Shown one piece after another: positions 1 to 5,616 of a stretch of DNA of 6,106 bases. Origin of the DNA: Rhodocyclaceae bacterium UBA1310 (GTDB lineage: Bacteria > Pseudomonadota > Gammaproteobacteria > Burkholderiales > Rhodocyclaceae); the NCBI GenBank assembly GCA_002307175.1, contig DBTS01000102.1, forward strand, positions 50,362 to 56,467, written 5' to 3'. The translations under genes were made by a program, and so were the position numbers. The number at the start of each line of letters is the position of its first letter. The stretch's first letter is position 1. Below the pieces are notes generated by a model that saw only the letters and a list, made by a program, of their open reading frames with translations, had not been told where the DNA came from and made no database searches.

Positions 1-77
1 TTATATGAATAAACTCCGGTTTCTGTGCTGCTCTTCGGCCCACTGACGCCTTCTCGCTACAGATCCTGAACAGCTTC

Positions 78-947
78 TCAGACTATCATGGCCTCAAAGG
101 CCAGGGCGCTCTGGCTGATCGGGCGGCGTGGCAGGCGCAAGCGGAAGAGTTCGCGGTTGATTTCTCCCTCGACGAGCTCCACCGACTGCACGCGCCCCAG
201 CGCGATGGCATCGGCAGCCGCCACCTCAGGCACCAGTCCAATGCCCAGCCCGGCGGCAGCCATCTGCACGATGATCTCGTTGCTGCCAGCCTCCAGCGTG
301 CGGCCCGGCGCGATGCCCAGGCGTGCCAGTTCGGTCTCCGTCACGCTACGGCTGCCCGAGCCTGGTTCGCGCATCAGCCAGCGTTGCATGGCGAGATCGG
401 TTGCACGTTGTTTGCGCCCGGCGGGGAAAGTGTTTGCCGCCGCCACAATGAGCATGCGCTCGTGGCGCCAGGGGCGGATTTCCAGGCGTTCATCATCTAT
501 CGTGCCTTCCACCAGCGCCACGTCGATATCGCAATCAAGCAGCCACTGCGCCACCTGCCGCGTATTGCCCGAGAGCAGGCGCAGATTGATGCCCGGATGC
601 TGGTTGGCGAATTCGGCAATGTGGCGTGGCAGCCAGTAGGCCGCGATGGTGGTGCTTGCACCGATTACGAGGCTGCCACGATCCAGCTCGGAATACGCCT
701 GCACGGCTTCGATGGCGGCCCGCTCCATGGCGAAAATGCCACGTGCGTATTTGTAGAGCATCTGGCCGGCTTCCGAGGGGCGGAAGCTCCGCCCACCGCG
801 CTCCAGCAGCACCACCTGCAACTGGTCTTCAAGCTCGCGAACGGCTTTCGACACAGCAGGCTGGCTGACGCCCTGAACTTCCGCCGCTTTGGAAAAGCTC
901 TTCTGTTCAACGACGGCGGCAAAGATGCGCAACAGATGAAGGTTCAT
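78..947 (-). CDS. LysR-type transcriptional regulator (CysL/YeiE-like effector domain)
   Basis: This is a complete 289-residue LysR-family DNA-binding regulator, the usual length for the family. The winged helix-turn-helix occupies about residues 1-60, with the typical SFSKAAEVQGVSQPAVSKAV stretch at 17-36 and LLER at 47-50. A linker helix follows at about 65-88. The effector-binding domain covers about 91-289. Its features TTIAAYWLP (99-107), LLSGNT (124-129), ALVEG (144-148) and REPGSGSR (193-200) resemble the CysL/YeiE/CbbR-like group, which often responds to small anions or metabolites; the ligand here is unknown. The gene starts at an ATG 23 bases after the ubiH stop, in the same direction and with only a weak ribosome binding site, so it is probably the last gene of the operon. 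Most LysR regulators are divergent from their target, so this position gives no clear target. The family is certain; the subgroup is an inference from recalled motifs. Confidence 0.93.
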   Translation of the reverse strand: MNLHLLRIFAAVVEQKSFSKAAEVQGVSQPAVSKAVRELEDQLQVVLLERGGRSFRPSEAGQMLYKYARGIFAMERAAIEAVQAYSELDRGSLVIGASTTIAAYWLPRHIAEFANQHPGINLRLLSGNTRQVAQWLLDCDIDVALVEGTIDDERLEIRPWRHERMLIVAAANTFPAGRKQRATDLAMQRWLMREPGSGSRSVTETELARLGIAPGRTLEAGSNEIIVQMAAAGLGIGLVPEVAAADAIALGRVQSVELVEGEINRELFRLRLPRRPISQSALAFEAMIV

Positions 948-970
948 GGTACAGATTCATTCCAGCAAGG

Positions 971-2119
971 TCAGGGCCAGGCCCGGGCACCGAAGATCAT
1001 CCGCCGGGCGAGGAACTGGCGCAAGGGCGGAAGTGTTTCGAGTGCCAGCAGGCCGAGGTCGCGCAGCGGCGTGAGCCCCGGCAGACTGCTCGCAAAACCC
1101 CAGGCGAGCAGATCGGTAAAGCGTGCGGTGGAAGTGCGGTCCAGGCGTCGGGCGCGGGCATAGCGGCGCAGCAATGCCTCTGCACCGGGATCGTCGGCAG
1201 CGGTGAGGGTCTCGGCCAGCGTCCAGGCGTCACGCAGAGCCAGATTGAAACCCTGGCCCGCTACCGGATGCAGGGTCTGGGCCGCATTGCCCAGCCACAC
1301 GCAGCGTGGCCCGGTGATCTGGCTGCGCATGCGCAGCCCCAGCGGGTAGTGGGCGCGTTCATGCAGCCCGCTCAGCCGCTCCGCTGCCGGGAGACAGGCA
1401 TTCATTTCTGCCAGCCACACTGTATCGTCTGCCGCCAGCAGGCGTTCCACCTCGCTGGCCGGTACGCTCCACACCACGGCGTATTCATTGCCATACGGCA
1501 GCAGCGCCAGCGGGCCGCGCGGCGTAAAGCGCTCATGCGCGTGATTGGCGTGTGGCGTGGCCGGGCTGGCCAGACACAGCAGGGCGTGCTGTGCATAGTC
1601 GTGCTGCAGGTCGGCCGCCGCTTCCGGCACGCCGCCTTCGCAGTAGATCACGAGTTCCGCCTGCTCATGGCGCTTGCCGTCTGCCGTGCTGACAGTGAAG
1701 TGCCCTGCCTCCGTACCCGGTTCCACCAGGGCGCCGTACTCTATGGCGATGCCCTGTGTCTGTGCCTGCCGGCGCAAGGTATCCAGAACTGCCTGGGCCG
1801 CCACCACATAGCCCAGTGCCGCAACATGCTGTTCGCGGGCGCTCAGGCGGGTCTGCACGAAACCCGTGGCCTGCGAGACATGGATGGTCGAGATTGGCGT
1901 GGCCAGCCGTGCCGGCCAGGCGTCAAGCAGCTCAAGCAGATCACGGCTGCCCTGTGACAGGGCCAGGATGCGGTAATCCTGCGGCGCCGCGTTGGCAGCA
2001 TGGGCATCGAAAATCCGTACTTGCTGGCCACGCCGGGTCAGTGCCAGCGCGGTAGCCAGCCCCAGCGGGCCGGCGCCCACAATGGCAATGGAGGGGGTAA
2101 GAGTAGAAGTAGCGCTCAT
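971..2119 (-). CDS. ubiH: UbiH-type FAD-dependent ubiquinone biosynthesis hydroxylase
   Basis: This 382-residue flavoprotein monooxygenase of the UbiH/UbiF/COQ6 family has the usual length. These enzymes use O2 and reduced FAD to hydroxylate the ring of a polyprenylphenol precursor of ubiquinone, and UbiH acts on C1 (2-octaprenyl-6-methoxyphenol hydroxylase). The N-terminal Rossmann dinucleotide motif is VGAGPLG (14-20). The second FAD motif is GNAAQTLHPVAGQGFNLALRD (277-297). Its GNAAQ-TLHP form matches E. coli UbiH rather than the GDAAH form of UbiF-type paralogues, which is why I choose UbiH. The middle DG motif reads CEGG (160-163), with Glu replacing the usual Asp. The C-terminus ends in a hydrophobic, arginine-rich helix (about 344-378) typical of the family. 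The ATG lies 11 bases after the stop of the DUF805 gene, without a strong ribosome binding site, which suggests translational coupling. In E. coli ubiH directly follows pepP; here one gene separates them. Confidence 0.88.
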   Translation of the reverse strand: MSATSTLTPSIAIVGAGPLGLATALALTRRGQQVRIFDAHAANAAPQDYRILALSQGSRDLLELLDAWPARLATPISTIHVSQATGFVQTRLSAREQHVAALGYVVAAQAVLDTLRRQAQTQGIAIEYGALVEPGTEAGHFTVSTADGKRHEQAELVIYCEGGVPEAAADLQHDYAQHALLCLASPATPHANHAHERFTPRGPLALLPYGNEYAVVWSVPASEVERLLAADDTVWLAEMNACLPAAERLSGLHERAHYPLGLRMRSQITGPRCVWLGNAAQTLHPVAGQGFNLALRDAWTLAETLTAADDPGAEALLRRYARARRLDRTSTARFTDLLAWGFASSLPGLTPLRDLGLLALETLPPLRQFLARRMIFGARAWP

Positions 2120-2130
2120 GCGGGTGTGCT

Positions 2131-3447
2131 TCAGAGTGGCGGCGCCTGCATGGCTTCGTGAATGCTTTCCATCGAAGGGTTGTTCATCAGCATGCGTCCA
2201 TTAATCTCGAAAGAAGGGGTAGCCACCGCGCCGTGATAGCCGATCCGTTGCAGCTTGCCCTCCAGATCCCGCTGTGCGGAAGCATCCTCATCAAGGAAGT
2301 ACTCCGTATAGCGGATGCCTTCCTCATCGAACTGGTGACGCTTCTCTTCACAGTAGCCGCAGGTGGTCAGCGAATACATGACGATATGGTATCGCGCAGG
2401 GCTGCCGGCCTCCTGCAGGCTTGTCTGGAGTCTTTGCTTGGCAAGCAGGCGCATCTGATGGTTAACCGTTAGCCCCATGCATACCATGGAGAATACCACC
2501 ACGGCGATCCCCACGATCACGCTGCCCCAGGTAGTTGGGGGCGGTGGCTCTCCGTGTTCGTTTTCGTGGGCCTGCCCAGGCAGGAACAGCAGGAGCAGGA
2601 AAAACACACTGTTGGCGAGCGGCACGAGCTGCAAGAGGCTCATCCAGCCCGACCATCCCAGGTCATGGCAGCGCAAGGCGCCATCGCGGATGCCCCAGAG
2701 CAGGCCCAGAATGATGACGATGGGCAGGATCAGAACGAATTTCATCGGTCCGAACAGTGCTATCGATACGGTCAGCAACAGGAAAATCAGTGTTGTCCGC
2801 ATCAACACGGCCAGCAGGTAGGCGCGGCGGGAAAAGCGCCCGCTCAGGGAGAGGCTCAGCACGCTTGGCGCCCGGGCATCTCCGGTCTGATAGCGGGGCT
2901 TGCGCAGCCCGCGGCGCACTAGATCCTCCTCGCGTGCGGCGGCCGCCTCGGCGCGCTGCTCTGCCTCGATCGACTGCTGCGAAGCCATGAAATGCGGGAT
3001 ATCCAGCGCACATTGGCGGCACAGCGTGCGCTTGGGCTGTTTCTCGTGGCAGCGCGGGCACTCGATTTCCTCCACCTGGGGCACCGGTTCCTCGACCAGT
3101 GCCAGCGGGGCAGGCACAGGCAGTGGTGGTGGTCCTGCCACGGCAGGTGCGGATGGCCGCGGGGAGCCGGGAGGGGGCGCTGGGGGTGTCTGTATCGCCG
3201 CGTCCTGGGCCGGCGCCGTGCCGGTTTCAACTTCCGCGCTGACACGCAAGCCGGCTTCGCTCAGATGCTGCAGGTACTGTGGAACCTTTTCAGCCGAAAG
3301 CCCACGCTTGAGGACGAATTCCTTGCCGCTCAGAAGCGTGGCAGCCTGTTCGGCCGTCATGCCCAGGCGGGTCACGATGTTCTGGCTTACCGTCTGGCGG
3401 TCAAAGCCGGGCAAAATTTCACCCGAGCAAAGGATGCGAAAGCTCAC
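2131..3447 (-). CDS. Zinc-ribbon / DUF805 membrane protein with C-terminal glutaredoxin-like domain
   Basis: This 438-residue protein has an unusual multi-domain layout and its function is unknown. Residues 1-75 form a small predicted alpha/beta domain that I cannot assign. Residues 77-125 are a Pro/Ala-rich linker. A zinc ribbon follows with CPRC (130-133) and CRQC (143-146), then a charged Glu/Ala-rich helix (about 158-180). The DUF805 region (about 200-292) has the SGRFSRRAY entry and the RCHDLGWSGW signature (259-268). Four hydrophobic segments lie at about 212-232, 235-252, 270-290 and 308-326. Residues 353-435 form a thioredoxin-fold domain with TCGYC (362-366) and the cis-proline TP (410-411), but without the usual glutathione-binding GG-D motif. 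Positive residues flank both ends of the membrane region, so both the zinc ribbon and the redox domain are probably cytoplasmic. The start is GTG, supported by an AGGAGG six bases upstream and by an in-frame stop further upstream with no ATG between. A role in redox sensing or thiol exchange is inference only. Confidence 0.88.
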   Translation of the reverse strand: MSFRILCSGEILPGFDRQTVSQNIVTRLGMTAEQAATLLSGKEFVLKRGLSAEKVPQYLQHLSEAGLRVSAEVETGTAPAQDAAIQTPPAPPPGSPRPSAPAVAGPPPLPVPAPLALVEEPVPQVEEIECPRCHEKQPKRTLCRQCALDIPHFMASQQSIEAEQRAEAAAAREEDLVRRGLRKPRYQTGDARAPSVLSLSLSGRFSRRAYLLAVLMRTTLIFLLLTVSIALFGPMKFVLILPIVIILGLLWGIRDGALRCHDLGWSGWMSLLQLVPLANSVFFLLLLFLPGQAHENEHGEPPPPTTWGSVIVGIAVVVFSMVCMGLTVNHQMRLLAKQRLQTSLQEAGSPARYHIVMYSLTTCGYCEEKRHQFDEEGIRYTEYFLDEDASAQRDLEGKLQRIGYHGAVATPSFEINGRMLMNNPSMESIHEAMQAPPL

Positions 3448-3453
3448 TAGCTG

Positions 3454-3459
3454 CCTCCT
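3454..3459 (-). promoter_or_regulatory. Strong ribosome binding site that decides a GTG start
   Basis: On the minus strand this is a perfect AGGAGG, six bases upstream of the GTG at 3445-3447. It supports GTG as the real start of the DUF805-glutaredoxin gene. No ATG occurs in frame between this GTG and the preceding in-frame TGA. It also shows that this gene is translated independently of pepP, unlike most genes in the cluster, which have weak sites and rely on close spacing. Confidence 0.85.
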
Positions 3460-3474
3460 GAAGTCTTCGTACGA

Positions 3475-3510
3475 CTCTGCTCACGGCCTTGCTGGTTGCC
3501 GTGATCAGAG
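3475..3510. repeat. Long inverted repeat / stem-loop between pepP and the DUF805 gene
   Basis: On the plus strand the arms are CTCTG-C-TCACGGC (3475-3487) and GCCGTGA-T-CAGAG (3498-3510), around a 10-base loop (3488-3497). This gives 12 base pairs with a single mismatch: C against T on the plus strand, G against A in the minus-strand transcript. The stem lies in the 129-base gap and ends about 15 bases before the ribosome binding site of the downstream gene. No T-run follows it in either direction, so it does not look like a classic intrinsic terminator. It could be an attenuator, an RNA processing or stabilising hairpin, or a protein-binding site. The structure is seen directly; the role is not known. 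Confidence 0.7.
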
Positions 3511-3576
3511 ACGAGGCTGAGGGGGGATGAATCTGGAAACCTGTTCCTGAGTTTAGCTCACTGCTGCGGGCGTGGC

Positions 3577-4908
3577 TCAGTTGCCGGCCATGCAGGCTTC
3601 AACATCCTTGATGCATTTTGGTACGGCGCTCGTCAAAACTTCCGGACCATTGGCTGTGATCAGCACATCGTCCTCGATGCGGATGCCGATATTCCAGAAC
3701 GCTTCCGGGATATCGTCGGCGCGGCGCACATAACAGCCCGGTTCGATGGTCAGCACCATGTCCGGCTGCAGTGTACGCCATTGTCCATCGAGCTTGTAGT
3801 TGCCAACGTCATGTACATCCAGCCCCAGCCAGTGACTTGTGCGGTGCATGTAGAAGCGGCGATAGGCGCCGGTTTCAAGCGCTTCGTCGAGGCTGCCCTT
3901 GAGCAGGCCCAGGTCGATGAGGCCGCGGCTGAGAATTTCGACCACTGTTTCGTGCGGCGTGTTGAAGTGCCTGCCGGCCTGGCATTCCGTGATTGCCGCC
4001 TTCTGGGCGGAGAGCACCAGCGCATAAAGATCGCGGCGGGCGCCCACAAATTTTCCGCCGACCGGGAAAGTCCGGGAAATGTCTCCGGCATAGCTGTTGA
4101 GCTCGCAGCCGGCATCAATCATGAGCAGTTCATCTGCGCCCATCTGCCGGCTGTTCTCGTTATAGTGCAGCACGCAGGCATTCGGCCCGCTCGCAACAAT
4201 CGGGTTGAACGACACGGACTGGCTGCCGTGGCGGCGGAATTCATGCAGCAGTTCCGCCTCGATCTCATACTCGAACATGCCCGGGCGGGTCGTGCGCATG
4301 GCACGCGCATGGGCGCTGGCCGAGATATCCGCTGCCGTACGCAGGGTATCGAGTTCGTAACCATCCTTGAAGAGGCGCATTTCATCAAGCAGCACGCGCA
4401 CGTCGCGGATGTCCGAAGGCGCACGGATGCCGCTGCGCGTCATGCCGCGCACATCGGTGAGCGCTTCCATGAGGCGCTTGTCCCAGCCGGTGTCGTGCCC
4501 CAGCGAATACCAGAGTGCCGGTTGATTGCCGAGCAGTTCGGGCAGGCGTTTGGAGAGTTCCTCGCTGGAATAGGCTTCATCCGCACCAACATGCGCACAG
4601 GCGGCTTCCGGGCCCAGGCGATAGCCCGTCCACACTTCGCGGTCGGCATCCCGTGGGCGGCAGAACAGTACGGTGCGCGGTGTGTCTCCCGCAATCACCA
4701 CCAGCGTGGCTTCTGGCTCCGTAAAGCCTGTCAGATAGTAGAAATAGCTGTCGTGGCGATAGGGGAATTCGTTGTCCTGATTACGGCTGATCTCGGCAGA
4801 AGTCGGGATTACTGCCACGCCGCCTCCTGCCGCACAGATCTGCTCAATCAGACGCTGACGGCGAACCAGATGATGATGTGCATTGAAAGCAGGCGCTTTG
4901 CGAAGCAT
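3577..4908 (-). CDS. pepP: Xaa-Pro aminopeptidase (aminopeptidase P, M24B)
   Basis: This complete 443-residue cytoplasmic aminopeptidase P removes the N-terminal residue of peptides whose second residue is proline, using a two-manganese centre. The N-terminal creatinase-like domain (about 4-135) has the typical NEFPYRHDSYFYYLTGF block (46-62). The C-terminal pita-bread domain (about 180-430) keeps all five metal ligands: D265 (in MIDAGCE), D276 (AGDISRTFP), H359 (SHWLGLDVHD), E389 (TIEPGCY) and E412 (RIEDD). The substrate-binding histidines H248 and H366 are also present. Length and motif spacing match E. coli PepP closely. The ATG lies 9 bases after the murU stop. That stop is in the same reading frame, so this ATG is the earliest possible start. 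No clear ribosome binding site precedes it, which suggests coupling to murU translation. The neighbour set pepP and ubiH is conserved in many proteobacteria. Nothing in the gene looks damaged. Confidence 0.97.
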   Translation of the reverse strand: MLRKAPAFNAHHHLVRRQRLIEQICAAGGGVAVIPTSAEISRNQDNEFPYRHDSYFYYLTGFTEPEATLVVIAGDTPRTVLFCRPRDADREVWTGYRLGPEAACAHVGADEAYSSEELSKRLPELLGNQPALWYSLGHDTGWDKRLMEALTDVRGMTRSGIRAPSDIRDVRVLLDEMRLFKDGYELDTLRTAADISASAHARAMRTTRPGMFEYEIEAELLHEFRRHGSQSVSFNPIVASGPNACVLHYNENSRQMGADELLMIDAGCELNSYAGDISRTFPVGGKFVGARRDLYALVLSAQKAAITECQAGRHFNTPHETVVEILSRGLIDLGLLKGSLDEALETGAYRRFYMHRTSHWLGLDVHDVGNYKLDGQWRTLQPDMVLTIEPGCYVRRADDIPEAFWNIGIRIEDDVLITANGPEVLTSAVPKCIKDVEACMAGN

Positions 4909-4917
4909 GGTGAGGGC

Positions 4918-5616
4918 TCAGGATTGTGGTGGAAGGGTTCTCAGTTCGGCGTCCAGCTTGCCCAGGCGTTCCGGTGTGCCGACGTCTTCCCAGTAGCCGC
5001 GGAAGTGTTCGCCGCAGAGTCTATCCTCGGCAATCGCAGCATCGAGTAATGGTGCCAGTCTGGCTTTTTCGCCTGCCTGAATGCCTGCGAACATTTCCGG
5101 ACGGAAAGCGCCGATGCCCGAATAGGTGAGCCGGCTGCCGCCTTCGCGGCTGATCCGCCCCGAGGCATCCAGCACGAAGTCCCCTTCCGGGTGGTGTGGC
5201 GGGTTATCCACCAGCACGATGTGCGCAAGCTGCCCCTGGGCCATCCGCGTGAGTGCGCGGGCAATGAACACCGAATAGTTCAATTCACAGTACACGTCGC
5301 CGTTGACGACGAGGAAAGGGCCGCTCTCCAGCAGTGGTAGCGCCTGGGTGATGCCGCCTGCGGTTTCCAGAGCCTCGATTTCCGGCGAATAATCAATGCG
5401 TACGCCCCAGGCTTCGCCATGCCCCAGCAGCGGCTGGAACATGTGGCCAAGGTGGGCGTGGTTGATCACGATCTCGCGGATGCCCGCCTTGACGAGGCGT
5501 TCGATATGCCACACGAGCAGCGGTTTGCCCCCCACGCGCAACAGCGGTTTCGGGCAGTGGTCGGTGAGCGGGCGCATGCGCTCGCCACGGCCGGCCGCAA
5601 GAATCATCGCTTTCAT
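4918..5616 (-). CDS. murU: N-acetylmuramate 1-phosphate uridylyltransferase (MurU-like)
   Basis: This 232-residue single-domain sugar-phosphate nucleotidyltransferase has the usual length for MurU. In Pseudomonas, MurU makes UDP-MurNAc from MurNAc 1-phosphate and UTP in a cell-wall recycling route that bypasses de novo synthesis. The N-terminal nucleotide-binding signature is LAAGRGERMRPLT (6-18), followed by CPKPLL (21-26) with catalytic-type K23. Further shared blocks are INHAHLG (51-57), YSPE (76-79), LETAGGI (83-89), the metal-binding NGDV (105-108), LVDNPPHH (135-142), GDFVLD (145-150), YSGIGA (165-170), LAPLL (187-191) and GYWEDVGTPERL (207-218). These match my recollection of MurU better than RmlA or GlmU. 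The ATG overlaps the phoH stop as ATGA and is preceded by AGGAGG seven bases upstream. The partner kinase gene amgK, often next to murU, is not in this window. Another hexose or heptose 1-phosphate substrate is possible but less likely. Confidence 0.88.
   Translation of the reverse strand: MKAMILAAGRGERMRPLTDHCPKPLLRVGGKPLLVWHIERLVKAGIREIVINHAHLGHMFQPLLGHGEAWGVRIDYSPEIEALETAGGITQALPLLESGPFLVVNGDVYCELNYSVFIARALTRMAQGQLAHIVLVDNPPHHPEGDFVLDASGRISREGGSRLTYSGIGAFRPEMFAGIQAGEKARLAPLLDAAIAEDRLCGEHFRGYWEDVGTPERLGKLDAELRTLPPQS

Noticed and set aside
1..43. A possible small gene starting at the GTG at 41-43 and running off the left edge of the minus strand
   Set aside because: Only 14 codons are visible, the ribosome binding site is weak, and no family is recognisable.
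66..81. A 16-base imperfect palindrome (CTGA..AGCT..TCAG) overlapping the lysR stop
   Set aside because: Only 6 of 8 half-site positions match, and it overlaps coding sequence; this is too weak to call an operator or terminator.
384..1163. A 259-codon plus-strand open frame opposite lysR and the end of ubiH
   Set aside because: The protein has no recognisable domain, and both minus-strand genes it opposes are clearly real and complete.
2900..3520. A 206-codon plus-strand open frame rich in Gly, Ser and Ala, opposite the DUF805 gene
   Set aside because: Its low-complexity composition mirrors the Pro-rich linker of the minus-strand gene; there is no independent support.
3548..3560. A short inverted repeat TGAG-TTTAG-CTCA downstream of pepP
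   Set aside because: A four-base stem is too short to distinguish from chance.
3448..3576. A sigma-70 promoter or intrinsic terminator in the pepP/DUF805 gap
   Set aside because: I found no convincing -35/-10 pair with proper spacing on the minus strand, and the stem-loop is not followed by a T-run, so I report only the stem-loop and the ribosome binding site.
3781..5049. A 422-codon open frame on the plus strand opposite pepP and the end of murU
   Set aside because: It lies wholly opposite genes with intact catalytic motifs, shows no recognisable domain, and long antisense frames are expected in GC-rich coding DNA.
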